Of a DNA stretch of 64,000 bases, positions 25,739 through 35,886 are shown piece after piece (within the stretch, counting starts at the first letter, position 1; the number at the start of each line of letters is the position of its first letter). A program made the position numbers and the translations under genes. The DNA lies in NCBI RefSeq assembly GCF_900111005.1, contig NZ_FOFV01000001.1, positions 310,001-374,000 on the forward strand, read 5' to 3'. Origin of the DNA: Lentzea albida. Lineage in GTDB: Bacteria; Actinomycetota; Actinomycetes; Mycobacteriales; Pseudonocardiaceae. A model generated the notes under the pieces. That model was given only the letters and a program-made list of their open reading frames with translations. It was not told the origin of the DNA and did no database searches.

Positions 25739-26629
25739 ATGGACGCGACCCCACGTCCGGCGAGGCTCGCCGTGGGTGTCATCTCGGCAGGCCGCGTCGG
25801 CTCCGTGCTGGGCGCCGCGCTGGCCAGGACCGGCCACGTGGTGACCGGCGCCTCCGCCGTCTCCCAGGCCTCCCGCAACCGCGCGGACGAGCTGCTGCCC
25901 GGCGTCCCGATCGCCGACCCCACCGAGGTGGCCGCACGTGCCGACCTGGTGCTGCTGGCCGTGCCGGACGACGAGCTGGAGGGCCTGGTCAAGGGCCTCG
26001 TCGCCACCGGGTCGCTGCGGGCGGGCCAGATCGTCGTGCACACCAGCGGTGCGCAGGGCGTGAAGGTGCTGGAGCCCGCTGCCGCGCTCGGCGCCCTCAC
26101 ACTCGCGCTGCACCCCGTCATGACGTTCACCGGCCGCTCCGAGGACCTGCAGCGGATGAGCTCCGCGTGCGTCGGCGTGACCGCACCGGACGGCGACGAG
26201 GTGGCCTGGAGCGTCGGCGAGGCGCTGGTCGTCGAGATGGACGCCGAGCCGGTCCGGGTGCCCGAGTCGGTCCGCCCGCTCTACCACGCGGCGCTGGCCC
26301 ACGGTGCGAACCACCTGATCACGCTGGTCCGCGACGCCGCCGACCTGCTCACCAACGCCGGCGTCGCCAACGCCGAACGCCTGCTCGGCCCACTGCTGTC
26401 GGCCGCGCTCGACAACGCGCTGCGCCACGGCGACAGGGCCCTCACCGGTCCGGTCGCCCGCGGCGACACGGGTACGTTGCGCAAGCACCTCGACGTGCTC
26501 GCCCACGAAGCACCCGAGACCCTGCCCAGCTACCGCGTGCTCGCCCGCCGCACCGCCGAGCGGGCCGAACGCTCAGGGCTGCTCAAGCCCGACACGGCCA
26601 ACGACGTTCGCACCACTCTCGAGGACTGA
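25739..26629 (+). CDS. Rossmann-fold and DUF2520 domain protein
   Basis: A 296-residue protein: an NADP-type Rossmann domain (GVISAGRVGSVLGAALARTG, then ADLVLLAVPDDEL) and a C-terminal helical DUF2520 domain (LYHAALAHGANHLITLVRDA). It resembles ketopantoate or pyrroline-carboxylate reductases in plan and sits immediately before panC in actinobacteria, so a role in pantothenate synthesis is plausible but not shown. A good AAGGAG ribosome site precedes ATG 25739. Only one base separates its stop from the panC start. Confidence 0.88.
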   Translation: MDATPRPARLAVGVISAGRVGSVLGAALARTGHVVTGASAVSQASRNRADELLPGVPIADPTEVAARADLVLLAVPDDELEGLVKGLVATGSLRAGQIVVHTSGAQGVKVLEPAAALGALTLALHPVMTFTGRSEDLQRMSSACVGVTAPDGDEVAWSVGEALVVEMDAEPVRVPESVRPLYHAALAHGANHLITLVRDAADLLTNAGVANAERLLGPLLSAALDNALRHGDRALTGPVARGDTGTLRKHLDVLAHEAPETLPSYRVLARRTAERAERSGLLKPDTANDVRTTLED

Positions 26630-26630
26630 C

Positions 26631-27521
26631 GTGACGAAGCCACTGACCAAGGACGACTACCGCCCGGACGACGTCACGGTGCACCGCGACCCGGCCCGGC
26701 TGAACCGGGTCGTCAAGGCGCTCCGGGGTGCCGGCCGCAACGTCGCGCTGGTGCCCACGATGGGCGCGCTGCACGCGGGGCACCGCCAGCTGATCCGCGA
26801 GGCGAAGGTCATGCAGAACACGGTGATCGTCGTGTCGATCTTCGTGAACCCGCTGCAGTTCGGCCCGAACGAGGACCTGGCCAAGTACCCGCGCCAGTTC
26901 GAGTCCGATGTGGACATCTGCCGCGAGGAGGGCGTGGGCCTGGTATTCGCGCCGACCGTCGAGGACATGTACCCGGAAGGCGCGCAGGTCACCGTCCACC
27001 CCGGACCGCTCGGCGACGAGCTGGAGGGCGCCGTGCGCCCCGGCCACTTCGCGGGCGTGCTCACCGTCGTGGCGAAGCTGTTCAACATCGTGCAGCCCAC
27101 GTACGCGGTGTTCGGGCAGAAGGACTACCAGCAGCTCCAGCTCATCCACAAGATGGCGCGCGACCTCAACTTCCCGCTGGACGTCGTCGGCGTGCCGACC
27201 GTCCGCGAGCACGACGGCCTCGCGCTGTCGTCGCGCAACGCCTACCTGAGCCCGGAACAGCGCCACCACGCCGTGACGCTGTCGGCCGCTCTGACGGCCG
27301 GCGCGCACGTGTCGGCGCAGGGCGCGGACGCGGTGCTCAAGGCCGCGCACGACGTGCTGGCGCAGACGCCCGAGGTCGAGCTGGACTACCTGGAGCTGCG
27401 CGGGCCCGACCTCGGTCCCGCGCCGGAGAACGGCGACGCCCGGCTGCTGGTCGCGGCCCGCGTCGGTTCGACCCGTCTGATCGACAACATCGCGGTGTTG
27501 CTCGGCGAAGGCGACGAGTAG
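26631..27521 (+). CDS. panC: Pantothenate synthetase
   Basis: A 296-residue adenylate-forming ligase joining pantoate and beta-alanine with [17 protein letters not shown] holds the HIGH-type motif; [29 protein letters not shown] and the KMSKS-like [10 protein letters not shown] complete the site. GTG 26631 is preceded by the DUF2520 stop. The next gene is panD, which makes its beta-alanine substrate. Confidence 0.97.
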   Translation: MTKPLTKDDYRPDDVTVHRDPARLNRVVKALRGAGRNVALVPTMGALHAGHRQLIREAKVMQNTVIVVSIFVNPLQFGPNEDLAKYPRQFESDVDICREEGVGLVFAPTVEDMYPEGAQVTVHPGPLGDELEGAVRPGHFAGVLTVVAKLFNIVQPTYAVFGQKDYQQLQLIHKMARDLNFPLDVVGVPTVREHDGLALSSRNAYLSPEQRHHAVTLSAALTAGAHVSAQGADAVLKAAHDVLAQTPEVELDYLELRGPDLGPAPENGDARLLVAARVGSTRLIDNIAVLLGEGDE

Positions 27522-27531
27522 GGGGAATGAC

Positions 27532-28002
27532 ATGTTCCGCACGATGCTGAAGTCCAAGATCCACCGGGCCACGGTGACGCAGGCCGACCTGCACTACGTC
27601 GGTTCGGTGACGGTGGACGAGGACCTGATGGAGGCCGCCGACCTGCTGGCGGGCGAACAGGTCGCCATCGTCGACGTCACCAACGGCGCCCGCCTGGAGA
27701 CCTACGTCATCCCCGGCGAGCGCGGCGCCGGCGTGCTGGGCATCAACGGCGCGGCGGCGCACCTCGTGCACCCCGGCGACATCGTGATCCTGATCGCGTA
27801 CGGGCAGATGGACGACGCCGAGTCGCGCACCTACAAGCCGCGCGTCGTGTTCGTGGACGCCGACAACAAGGTCGTCGACCTCGGTGCCGACCCGGCGCAC
27901 GCCCCCGAGGGGTCCGGACTGGTGAACGGCTCCACGAGCGCGCCTTCTTCTGAGACCGTGGAAGCGACCGCGCTCGACGCGTTGATCAAGACCGAGAACT
28001 GA
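27532..28002 (+). CDS. panD: Aspartate 1-decarboxylase
   Basis: A 156-residue pyruvoyl enzyme proenzyme producing beta-alanine. Self-cleavage should occur between Gly24 and Ser25 in HYVGSVTVD, giving the pyruvoyl group on Ser25. [22 protein letters not shown]... is the usual core (here cited as [13 protein letters not shown]). The about 25-residue C-terminal tail after AHAPEGSG is longer than in Escherichia coli and of low complexity. ATG follows a strong GGGGGAA site. Confidence 0.97.
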   Translation: MFRTMLKSKIHRATVTQADLHYVGSVTVDEDLMEAADLLAGEQVAIVDVTNGARLETYVIPGERGAGVLGINGAAAHLVHPGDIVILIAYGQMDDAESRTYKPRVVFVDADNKVVDLGADPAHAPEGSGLVNGSTSAPSSETVEATALDALIKTEN

Positions 28003-28012
28003 GGAACACACC

Positions 28013-28807
28013 GTGCTGCTCGCCATCGACGTCGGCAACACCAACATCGTGCTCGGTCTGTACGACGGGGTCGGCGACTCGGCCCCGCTCGTGCGCGACT
28101 GGCGGATGCGCACCGACGCCAGGATGACCGCCGACGAGCTCGCGCTGACCATGCGCGGCCTGCTCGGCGAGTACGCCGACAAGATCACCGGCATCTCCGC
28201 GCTGTCCACCGTGCCTGCGGTGCTGCGCGAGCTGCGGGTGATGCTCGGCCGCTACTACGACTCCGTGCCGAAGATCCTGGTGGAGCCGGGCGTGAAGACC
28301 GGCGTCCCGCTGCTAGTCGACAACCCGAAGGAGGTGGGCTCGGACCGCGTGATCAACACGCTGGCCGCGCACCACCTCTACGCGACGTCGTGCATCGTCG
28401 TCGACTTCGGCACGTCCACGAACCTCGACGTGATCTCGTCGCGCGGCGAGTTCCTCGGCGGCGCGCTGGCACCGGGCATCGAGATCTCGGTCGACGCGCT
28501 GGCCTCCCGCGCCGCGCAGTTGCGCAAGGTCGAGCTGGTGAGGCCGCGCAACGTGATCGGCAAGAACACCGTGGAGTGCCTGCAGTCCGGCATCGTCTAC
28601 GGGTTCGTCGGCCAGGTGGACGGGCTGGTGCGCAAGATCACCGAGGAGCTCCAGCAGACCGACCCCGGCCCCGTGACGGTGATCGCCACGGGCGGGCTCG
28701 CCCCGCTGGTCGTCTCCGAGTCCTCGACGATCGCGCACCACGTGCCCGACCTGACCCTGCTGGGGCTGCGCATGGTCTTCGAGCGCAACCTGCCGGCTAC
28801 TCGCTGA
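28013..28807 (+). CDS. coaX: Type III pantothenate kinase
   Basis: A 264-residue ASKHA-fold kinase, first step of coenzyme A synthesis from pantothenate. The phosphate loop LLAIDVGNTNIVLGLYDG at the N-terminus, VGSDRVINTLAAHHLY, VDFGTSTNLDVIS and the C-terminal IATGGLAPLV identify CoaX. Ten bases after panD, so the CoA block reads as one operon. The last 11 bp overlap the convergent methyltransferase gene. Confidence 0.96.
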   Translation: MLLAIDVGNTNIVLGLYDGVGDSAPLVRDWRMRTDARMTADELALTMRGLLGEYADKITGISALSTVPAVLRELRVMLGRYYDSVPKILVEPGVKTGVPLLVDNPKEVGSDRVINTLAAHHLYATSCIVVDFGTSTNLDVISSRGEFLGGALAPGIEISVDALASRAAQLRKVELVRPRNVIGKNTVECLQSGIVYGFVGQVDGLVRKITEELQQTDPGPVTVIATGGLAPLVVSESSTIAHHVPDLTLLGLRMVFERNLPATR

Positions 28808-29552
28808 CCCGCACCGTCCGGAAGACCTCCGCGCGCAGGGGGACGTCGAACGGCCCGTTCGACGTCTCCGGCCGTGCGCGGAGGAACGCGAGCATCTTGT
28901 CGTTGATCGCGGCCCGCTCCTCGTCGTCGATGACGAGCATGCGCGAGTGCGTGTTGATCCACGCGATGGCCGCCTCCGGCGAGTCACGGCGGTGCGCGTG
29001 CGGGAAGGTGGCGCGCTCCGCCGGTGCGAACGACGGGTGCGCCATGATCGAGACGGGGTCCTGCCGCTGCGACTCGACACTGCTCGCCGACACCTCCTCC
29101 AGCTCGCGCACCCACTCGACGTCCGAGACCGGCTCGGCCCACATGGCCGCCAGCACGCCACCGGGCCGCAGCACGCGCGCGATCTCCGGCAGCGCCTTCT
29201 CCTGGTCGAACCAGTGGAACGCGGTGCCGACGAACACGGCGTCGACGGTCTGGTCGGGCACCGGGATGTGCTCGGCGTGTCCGGGCAGCGCGCGTACGCC
29301 GTGCACGCGGCGCACCAGTTCGGACAACATCTGCTCGTTCGGCTCCACGGCTGTCACGCGGTGGCCCTCACCGCACAGCACCGCGGTCAGCTTGCCGGTG
29401 CCTGCGGCGAGGTCGAGCACGTCGAGGCGCTCGTCCGTGCCCAGAGGCTCCAGAGCCCACCGGATCGCCGCCACGGGATAGTCAGGCCGGTGTTCGGCGT
29501 AGGCCTCCGCCTGCGCGCCGAACGAGTCCGCTCGCCTCGCGTGTAGATCCAT
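28797..29552 (-). CDS. Class I SAM-dependent methyltransferase
   Basis: A 251-residue methyltransferase with motif I LDVLDLAAGTGKLTAVL, motif II VTAVEPNEQML and post-motif VDAVFVGTAFHWFD, a pattern of the methyltransf_11/UbiE-like group. The first 25 residues (SFGAQAEAYAEHRPDYP) are the common lid segment. The acceptor substrate is unknown. It is alone on its strand, divergent from lysS. Confidence 0.88.
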   Translation of the reverse strand: MDLHARRADSFGAQAEAYAEHRPDYPVAAIRWALEPLGTDERLDVLDLAAGTGKLTAVLCGEGHRVTAVEPNEQMLSELVRRVHGVRALPGHAEHIPVPDQTVDAVFVGTAFHWFDQEKALPEIARVLRPGGVLAAMWAEPVSDVEWVRELEEVSASSVESQRQDPVSIMAHPSFAPAERATFPHAHRRDSPEAAIAWINTHSRMLVIDDEERAAINDKMLAFLRARPETSNGPFDVPLRAEVFRTVRVSE

Positions 29553-29675
29553 CCGTTCAACTTAGTGAGAGAACCGGCGCACATGTTGGTCCGGTCGGCG
29601 CTGCCTGCCGATCTTCCGGCGAATTAGTGGTATCCGGTTCGCTTTGGCGTCACGGGTGTCCGTACCCTTCTCGGC

Positions 29676-31187
29676 GTGAGTGAGCAGCCGAAGCAAAACC
29701 TCGTGACCAGCGAAGAAGACCTGCCAGAGCAGATGCGCGTGCGCCGGGAGAAGCGTGCGCGGCTGCTCGCTTCCGGTAAGGAGCCGTATCCCGTCGAAGT
29801 CGCGCGCACGCACACGTTGCGCGAGATTCGCGAAGCACACCCCGAACTCGAACCCGACACGCAGACCGGTGAGGTCGTCGGCATCACCGGGCGCGTGATG
29901 TTCATGCGCAACACCGGAAAGCTGTGCTTCGCGACGTTGCGCGAAGGCGACGGCACGGAACTGCAGGCGATGCTGAGCCTCGCCGGTGTCGGTGAAGAAG
30001 CGCTTTCCGACTGGAAGGCGGATGTCGACCTCGGCGACCACGTTTTCATCCACGGCGAGGTCATCAGCTCGCGCCGCGGTGAGCTTTCCGTGATGGCGGA
30101 CGGGTGGCAGCTGACGTCGAAGTCGTTGCGCCCGTTGCCGGTCGCGCACAAGGAACTCGGCGAGGAAACCCGCATTCGCCAGCGGTACGTCGACCTGATC
30201 CTCAGGCCGACGGCGCGCGATACTGTTCGGACCCGTGCGAACGTCGTTCGTTCTCTGCGCGACTCGTTCCACCGGCGTGGATTCCTCGAAGTCGAGACGC
30301 CGATGTTGCAGACGTTGCAGGGCGGTGCCAGCGCGCGTCCGTTCATCACGCACTCGAACGCGCTCGACATCGACCTGTTCCTGCGCATCGCGCCGGAGCT
30401 GTACTTGAAGCGTTGCGTCGTCGGCGGCATCGAGAAGGTCTTCGAGATCAACCGCAACTTCCGCAACGAAGGCGTCGACTCGTCGCATTCGCCCGAGTTT
30501 TCGATGCTCGAGTACTACGAGGCCTACGCCACGTACGACTCGAACGCCGTGCTCACGCGCGAGTTGATCCAGGAAGCCGCCGAAGCGGTGACGGGTTCTC
30601 AGATCGTCACGCTGGCCGACGGCAGCGAGTACGACCTCTCGGGTGAATGGACCACGCTGAGCATCTACGAGTCGTTGTCCGGGGCGGTTGGTGAGGAAAT
30701 CACCCCCGAGACGCCGGCGGAGACGCTGCGCAAGCTTTGTGACCGCCACGAACTCGAGGTGAACCCGAAGTTCGGGCACGGCAAGCTGGTCGAGGAGCTG
30801 TGGGAGCACCTGGTGTGCGACACGCTCTACGCGCCGACGTTCGTGCGCGACTACCCGGTCGAGACGTCCCCGCTGACCAGGCAGCACCGCACCAAGCCGG
30901 GTGTCGCCGAAAAGTGGGATCTGTACGTGCGCGGATTCGAACTGGGAACGGGTTACTCCGAACTGGTGGACCCGGTCATCGAGCGGGAGCGACTGGAAGC
31001 GCAGGCGCGTCTTGCCGCGGCCGGTGACCACGAGGCGATGCCGATCGACGAAGACTTTCTGCGATCACTGGAGTACGGAATGCCACCGAGTGGTGGTGTC
31101 GGAATGGGTATCGATCGGCTGCTGATGGCCCTCACGGGTCTGGGTATCCGGGAGACCATCTTGTTCCCGCTCGTTCGCCCTGAATGA
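29676..31187 (+). CDS. lysS: Lysyl-tRNA synthetase, class II
   Basis: A 503-residue class II enzyme: OB-fold anticodon domain (about 60-160; [19 protein letters not shown]) and a catalytic core with motif 2 [20 protein letters not shown] and motif 3 [18 protein letters not shown] 29676 gives the expected N-terminus. Placed between the CoA block and lsr2 as in many actinobacteria. Codon choice looks slightly less GC-biased than neighbours (many GAA, TTC/TTT and TTG codons), which I saw by eye and did not measure. Confidence 0.97.
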   Translation: MSEQPKQNLVTSEEDLPEQMRVRREKRARLLASGKEPYPVEVARTHTLREIREAHPELEPDTQTGEVVGITGRVMFMRNTGKLCFATLREGDGTELQAMLSLAGVGEEALSDWKADVDLGDHVFIHGEVISSRRGELSVMADGWQLTSKSLRPLPVAHKELGEETRIRQRYVDLILRPTARDTVRTRANVVRSLRDSFHRRGFLEVETPMLQTLQGGASARPFITHSNALDIDLFLRIAPELYLKRCVVGGIEKVFEINRNFRNEGVDSSHSPEFSMLEYYEAYATYDSNAVLTRELIQEAAEAVTGSQIVTLADGSEYDLSGEWTTLSIYESLSGAVGEEITPETPAETLRKLCDRHELEVNPKFGHGKLVEELWEHLVCDTLYAPTFVRDYPVETSPLTRQHRTKPGVAEKWDLYVRGFELGTGYSELVDPVIERERLEAQARLAAAGDHEAMPIDEDFLRSLEYGMPPSGGVGMGIDRLLMALTGLGIRETILFPLVRPE

Positions 31188-31300
31188 GTAACTTTCCGGA
31201 TGTCGATAGGTGCAATGCGGCACCCGTGCGCTAACCTGCCTCGCAGAAGGCTTTAGTTGGCGACGCGGGTGACCGCTCATTCGGGGTCCTGGAGGAACGC

Positions 31301-31657
31301 ATGGCGCAGAAGGTCACGGTGACCCTCGTCGACGATCTGGACGGTTCCACTGCTGAGGAGACCGTCGAGTTCGGTCTGGACGGTGTCAGCTACACGATCG
31401 ACCTTTCCTCGGGCAATGCGGGCAAACTGCGGGACGCTCTCGCCGACTTCGTCGGAAGTGCGCGTCGTGCCGGTGGTCGCAAGCGCGTCGGCCCGGGTCG
31501 TCCGGCCGGTACCGGTGCTGTGAAGGCGCGTCCGGCGTCGGCGGATCGCGAGCAGAACCAGGCCATTCGCGAGTGGGCCCGCAAGCAGGGCATGAAGGTG
31601 TCGGACCGCGGCCGCATCCCGGCCGAGGTGCTCGACGCCTACCACCAGCAGGGCTGA
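31301..31657 (+). CDS. lsr2: Lsr2 nucleoid-associated xenogeneic silencer
   Basis: A 118-residue Lsr2. N-terminal oligomerisation domain ([33 protein letters not shown]), a basic linker, and a C-terminal DNA-binding domain with the AT-hook-like core RGR in [17 protein letters not shown]. It coats AT-rich, usually horizontally acquired DNA. An ideal GGAGGAA ribosome site precedes ATG 31301 and a strong terminator follows, so it is monocistronic. Confidence 0.97.
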   Translation: MAQKVTVTLVDDLDGSTAEETVEFGLDGVSYTIDLSSGNAGKLRDALADFVGSARRAGGRKRVGPGRPAGTGAVKARPASADREQNQAIREWARKQGMKVSDRGRIPAEVLDAYHQQG

Positions 31658-31669
31658 AATTCGGTAAAG

Positions 31670-31717
31670 CACGAAGGGGTTCCGGGGAAGATTCCTCGGA
31701 ACCCCTTCGTGTTTTTT
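31670..31717 (+). terminator. Intrinsic terminator of lsr2
   Basis: CACGAAGGGGTTCCG (31670-31684) pairs with CGGAACCCCTTCGTG (31697-31711), a perfect 15-bp stem, followed by TTTTTT. Confidence 0.96.
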
Positions 31718-31899
31718 GTGTGACTGGTCAACTACCAGCGGGCGCTGAAGGGTTGTTTTTGGTGTCCAAACGACGCCGTTCACACTTCTGATCTTTTAGT
31801 TGATCTGACAACGTGTTTGTATTTCTCCAGTCGGCTGTTGTGACTCGTGGTGCGGATGTGACCGGAACTTCGCCCCGGGCGCCCGATCGTCTCAGCCGG

Positions 31900-31918
31900 T
31901 TCGGTTAGGCTTACCTGT
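31900..31918 (+). promoter_or_regulatory. IdeR/DtxR-type iron box
   Basis: TTCGGTTAGGCTTACCTGT matches the 19-base consensus TTAGGTTAGGCTAACCTAA at 15 positions, including the whole central TTAGGC-N-ACCT part. It lies 27 bp before the first permease start, so iron-loaded IdeR should repress the importer. Confidence 0.8.
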
Positions 31919-31944
31919 CCTTACCGGAGCTAGGAGGGTGGGCC

Positions 31945-32937
31945 TTGGGTCGTAGGTCGTTCGGCCTGCTCTTCCTGCTGGTCGTGCTGGTCGCCGTGTG
32001 CCTGGCGAGCATCGCGATCGGCTCGAAGGAGATCCCTCTCGCCGGGGTGTGGCACGGTCTCTTCACGCCGACCGGCGTCGAGGACGACGTGGTGGTCCGC
32101 GAGCTGCGGATCCCGCGGACGTTGCTCGGCATCGCGGTGGGCATCGCACTCGGTGTGGGTGGCGCGCTCATGCAGGGCCACACGCGCAACCCGCTGGCCG
32201 ATCCCGGCATCCTCGGCGTCACGCAGGGCGCGGCGCTCGCGGTCGTGCTCTCCATCTTCCTGCTCGGCGTGAACTCGCTGGTGGGCTACATCTGGTTCGC
32301 CTTCGCCGGCGCGATGATCGCGAGCGTCGTGGTGTTCCTGCTCGGGTCGGCCGGGCGCGGCGGACCGTCACCGGTGACGCTGGCGCTGGCCGGCGCCGCG
32401 GTCTCCGCGCTGATGAACGGCCTGGTGGCGGCGATCGTGCTGATCGACCAGCAGTCGCTCGACGCGTTCCGGTTCTGGCAGGTCGGCGCGATCGCGGGAC
32501 GTGACCTGACCGTGCTGACGCAGGTGGCGCCGTTCCTGGTCGCCGGTCTGGTGGTGGCGGCGTTCAACGCGCCCGGACTGAACGCCCTGTCGCTGGGCGA
32601 GGACGTGGCGAAGTCGCTCGGCGTCCACACCAGCAGGACGCGGACGCTCGGCATCTTCGCCATCACGCTGCTGGTGGGCGGGGCCGTCGCCGCGTGCGGG
32701 CCGATCGGGTTCCTGGGGCTCGTCGTGCCGCACATCGCGCGCGCGTTCACCGGCCCGGACTACCGCTGGATCCTGCCGTACTCGGCACTGCTCGGAGCGG
32801 TTCTGATCCTGTTCGCGGACGTCGTCGGCAGGGTCGTCGCCCGCCCGTCCGAGGTGGAGGTCGGCGTGATGCTGGCGCTGATCGGCGCTCCGTTCTTCAT
32901 CTTCCTGGTGCGGCGCAAGAAGCTGGTGAAGATTTGA
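31945..32937 (+). CDS. FecCD-family iron-siderophore ABC permease, subunit 1
   Basis: A 330-residue permease with nine to ten predicted helices. ELRIPRTLLGIAVGIALGVG and GHTRNPLADPGILGVTQGAA near the N-terminus and CGPIGFLGLVVPHIAR (the ATPase-contact loop) are FecCD signatures. TTG 31945 is chosen because AGGAGGG lies seven bases upstream. First gene of a three-gene operon; each following gene overlaps by four bases. No binding-protein gene is present in the cluster. Confidence 0.94.
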   Translation: MGRRSFGLLFLLVVLVAVCLASIAIGSKEIPLAGVWHGLFTPTGVEDDVVVRELRIPRTLLGIAVGIALGVGGALMQGHTRNPLADPGILGVTQGAALAVVLSIFLLGVNSLVGYIWFAFAGAMIASVVVFLLGSAGRGGPSPVTLALAGAAVSALMNGLVAAIVLIDQQSLDAFRFWQVGAIAGRDLTVLTQVAPFLVAGLVVAAFNAPGLNALSLGEDVAKSLGVHTSRTRTLGIFAITLLVGGAVAACGPIGFLGLVVPHIARAFTGPDYRWILPYSALLGAVLILFADVVGRVVARPSEVEVGVMLALIGAPFFIFLVRRKKLVKI

Positions 32938-34013
32938 CGACCGCGACCAAGACCCCTGCCGCCAAGGCACCCGCGCTGCGGGTGGGCGCGACCTCGTTCC
33001 GGCTCCGCCCCCGGCCACTCCTCGTCGTGGCGATCTCACTCGTCGTCCTGGCGGCCCTGTTCGTGGCCGACATCGTGGTCGGCGACTTCCCGCTGACCGT
33101 GTCCCAGGTCGTCGACACGCTGCTGGGCGGCGGTACCCGCCGCGACCAGTTCGTGGTGGTGGAACTGCGCATGCCGCGCGCCCTGACGGGCCTGCTGGTC
33201 GGCGGTGCCCTGGGCCTGTCCGGCGCGATCTTCCAGGCCATCGTCCGCAACCCGCTGGCCTCGCCCGACATCCTGGGCGTGACGTGGGGAGCCGGCGCCG
33301 GAGCCGTCTCGGTGATCACCTTCGCGGGTTCGCTGGGCGTCGTGACCGGCAGCGCGGCCTCCATCGGCGTCCCGCTGGCGGGCCTGCTCGGCGGCCTGTT
33401 CGCGGGCCTGCTCGTCTACGGGCTGGCGTGGCGCAAGGGCATCGAGGGCTTCCGGATGGTGCTGGTCGGCATCGGCATCACCGCCGTGGCCGGCAACTTC
33501 ACGCACTACCTCCTGACCGTCGGCGACGTGCAGGACGCAGGCCGCGCGATGGTGTGGATCACCGGCTCCCTGAACGGCCGCGGCTGGGAGCACGTCGTCC
33601 CCGTCGCCCTGGCGCTGATCGTGCTGGTCCCGGTCGCGATGATCGGCGGCCACGTCCTGGGAGCGCTGCAGTTCGACGACCAGACCTCCCGAGGCCTGGG
33701 CATCCGCGTGAACGCGGCGAGGTCGTTCCTGATCGTCGTGGCGATCGTCCTGGCCTCCGTGGCCACCGCCGCGGCCGGCCCGATCGCGTTCGTGGCCCTG
33801 GCGTCACCGCAGATCGCTCTTCGCCTGTCCGGCACCGCGCAGCCGCCGTTGTTCGGCTCGGTGGTCATCGGCGGAGCCCTGGTCATGCTGTCGGACCTGG
33901 TCGCGCGCACGATCTACCGCACCGAACTGCCGGTCGGCGTCGTCACCGCCGTGCTCGGCGCCCCCTACCTGATGTTCCTGTTGGTCCGAAGCCGCCGGGA
34001 GGCGCGGGTATGA
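32934..34013 (+). CDS. FecCD-family iron-siderophore ABC permease, subunit 2
   Basis: A 359-residue partner permease. ELRMPRALTGLLVGGALGLS, VRNPLASPDILGVTWGAGAG and AGPIAFVALASPQIALRL are the family signatures. It starts at TTG 32934 within the stop of the first permease (TTGA overlap) and has a 30-residue Ala/Thr/Lys-rich cytoplasmic lead. It should form a heterodimeric channel with the previous gene product. Confidence 0.94.
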   Translation: MTTATKTPAAKAPALRVGATSFRLRPRPLLVVAISLVVLAALFVADIVVGDFPLTVSQVVDTLLGGGTRRDQFVVVELRMPRALTGLLVGGALGLSGAIFQAIVRNPLASPDILGVTWGAGAGAVSVITFAGSLGVVTGSAASIGVPLAGLLGGLFAGLLVYGLAWRKGIEGFRMVLVGIGITAVAGNFTHYLLTVGDVQDAGRAMVWITGSLNGRGWEHVVPVALALIVLVPVAMIGGHVLGALQFDDQTSRGLGIRVNAARSFLIVVAIVLASVATAAAGPIAFVALASPQIALRLSGTAQPPLFGSVVIGGALVMLSDLVARTIYRTELPVGVVTAVLGAPYLMFLLVRSRREARV

Positions 34014-34807
34014 GTGTGCGTCTTGAGGCTTCGTCGCTGTCCATCGGCTACGGCGAGCGGCTGGTCGTCGACACCCTGGACCTGTCGATCATCAGCGGCA
34101 CCGTGACCGCGGTGATCGGGCCCAACGGCTGCGGCAAGTCGACCCTGCTGAAGGCTCTCGGGCGCTTGCTGCCTGCTCGGTCGGGTGCCGTCCTGCTGGA
34201 CGGTCGGAAGATCGACTCCATGTCGACCCGCGACGTTGCCCGGGTTCTGGGGATGTTGCCGCAGTCGCCTTCCGCGCCTGAGGGGCTGACCGTCGCTGAT
34301 CTGGTCGCTCGTGGGCGGCATCCGCATCAGGCCTGGTACCGGCAGTGGTCTTCGGACGACGCTGCGGCTGTGGACGCGGCATTGGAGATGACCGGGATCC
34401 TGGACCTGGCTGATCGCACCGTGGACGAGTTGTCCGGGGGGCAGCGGCAGCGGGCCTGGATCTCGATGGCGTTGGCGCAGGGCACGGATCTGTTGCTGTT
34501 GGACGAGCCGACCACCTATCTGGACCTCGCGCACCAGATCGATGTGCTGGATCTGGTTCAGGAGCTGCACGCGTCCATGGGGCGGACGATCGTGATGGTG
34601 TTGCACGACCTGAACCTGGCTGCTCGGTATGCGGACACCATCGTTGCGATGCGGGGTGGGCGGATCGTTGCCCAGGGGTCGCCTGGTGAGGTTTTGACCG
34701 AGGAGATGTTGCTGGAGGTGTTCGGGTTGGATGCTCGGGTTGTCGAGGATCCTGTGTCCGGGACACCGTTGGTGGTTCCCGTGGGGTCTCGGCACCGGGT
34801 GCCGTAG
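34010..34807 (+). CDS. Iron-siderophore ABC transporter ATPase (FepC type)
   Basis: A 265-residue ABC ATPase with Walker A GPNGCGKST, signature LSGGQRQRAWIS, Walker B LLLLDEPTTYLDLAHQ and the switch histidine in VLHDLNLAARYAD; the YLDLAHQ and LNLAARYAD variants are typical of the FepC/FhuC group. ATG 34010 overlaps the permease stop. Powers import through the two FecCD subunits; siderophore identity not readable. Confidence 0.95.
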   Translation: MSVRLEASSLSIGYGERLVVDTLDLSIISGTVTAVIGPNGCGKSTLLKALGRLLPARSGAVLLDGRKIDSMSTRDVARVLGMLPQSPSAPEGLTVADLVARGRHPHQAWYRQWSSDDAAAVDAALEMTGILDLADRTVDELSGGQRQRAWISMALAQGTDLLLLDEPTTYLDLAHQIDVLDLVQELHASMGRTIVMVLHDLNLAARYADTIVAMRGGRIVAQGSPGEVLTEEMLLEVFGLDARVVEDPVSGTPLVVPVGSRHRVP

Positions 34808-34864
34808 TGCTTGTTTTGCGGGTGGCTGTTTATGCGTGCGGCCGGTTGCGGTTGCGTGCTTCCC

Positions 34865-34881
34865 CTGGGGCTCTGCCCCAG
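34865..34881. repeat. Stem-loop after the iron importer operon
   Basis: CTGGGGC-tct-GCCCCAG, a 7-bp perfect stem 58 bp past the ATPase stop. The gap 34808-35061 has nothing else that I can call. It may terminate the operon; there is no T-run. Confidence 0.4.
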
Positions 34882-35061
34882 ACCCCGGCAATCTGAGATG
34901 GGGGCCAGTGCTGGGGGAAGGTAGATGGCACGCCTGTTGCTTAGAGCGGCCGCCTGCTTCGTACGCGACTCGTGATGGGACCCCACCGCCGGTACCTCTT
35001 TGCTCAGGACGGCTCGCCTGCGGCATCGCTGTGATCAGGCTCAGGCGTGCCCGCTCTGCCC

Positions 35062-35862
35062 TCAGTTGTTGCAGGTGCGTGGGCACGCCGTGCACGGCTC
35101 GGCGTTCGGCAGCACGTAGTGGAAGCAGCAGCTGTTGCGCTTGCGCTTCCACCCCTCAGCCGTGAAGTGCAGCGAAGAGGCCGCCACGAAGGGTTCGAGC
35201 TTCTCCGGCAGGATCATCGCCGCGTCCGTGACACCGGCGTTCTCGTCGCCGAACAGGCGCCCTGCCGCCCACGGGCCGTACTCCAGCATGTCGGTGGCGG
35301 CGGCCCAGAGCTGGCGGCGGCCGAAGCGGACCACCTGGCCGAAGGACGCGACGAACTGAGCGGCGTGGGCCGCGTAGCGGGCGCGGAGCACTGCTGCCAG
35401 GGCTGCCTCGTCGGCCACGACGGTGGCGGCCGGGTGGTTCGAGGCCGGGTCGTCCGGCAGGCAGGCGAACTCGTCGCACATGACGGCCAGGCCGTCCGGG
35501 TGCGGGCGGCCGTCGGTGGCGATGCGGAACGCCATGTCGGAGGGCTTGAGGGTGGGCACGCGGCGGGCCGTGTGGAAGAGGAGGCCAGCCAGGTAACCGG
35601 GCTGGTGGAGGTACCAGCCCATGATGTAGCCGGCGGTGGCGCGGTCGTCGGACTCGCCGTACTGCTCGACCATCCACTCCGCCAGGTCCTTGCGCCACAG
35701 GTCGAACCGCGACGGCTCCGCCAGCAGGTCCGAGCAGATCGTCCAGTCCTCCGGGGGCGTGCCGAAGACGATCTCGGTGCCGGTCTCGAGGCGGGCGATG
35801 GATTCGGCCAGTGGCGTGAGCGCACGCGGGTTCTGCTGTGAGACCCTCGCAGGTACGGTCAA
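35062..35862 (-). CDS. FhuF-like (2Fe-2S) ferric-siderophore reductase
   Basis: A 266-residue protein whose C-terminus SCCFHYVLPNAEPCTACP carries the FhuF four-cysteine pattern C-C-x10-C-x2-C for an unusual 2Fe-2S cluster. FhuF-type proteins reduce imported ferric siderophores in the cytoplasm and release iron. The only in-frame start before the upstream stop is TTG 35862. Convergent with the iron importer and preceded by its own IdeR-like box, so all four genes form one iron regulon. Confidence 0.88.
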   Translation of the reverse strand: MTVPARVSQQNPRALTPLAESIARLETGTEIVFGTPPEDWTICSDLLAEPSRFDLWRKDLAEWMVEQYGESDDRATAGYIMGWYLHQPGYLAGLLFHTARRVPTLKPSDMAFRIATDGRPHPDGLAVMCDEFACLPDDPASNHPAATVVADEAALAAVLRARYAAHAAQFVASFGQVVRFGRRQLWAAATDMLEYGPWAAGRLFGDENAGVTDAAMILPEKLEPFVAASSLHFTAEGWKRKRNSCCFHYVLPNAEPCTACPRTCNN

Positions 35863-35886
35863 CGCGCAAGTCCTATCTCATCTGGA

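Noticed and set aside
29676-31187. Horizontal transfer of lysS because of slightly lower GC in codons
   Set aside because: The gene is in its usual actinobacterial place and is a normal class II LysRS; the composition difference was judged only by eye.
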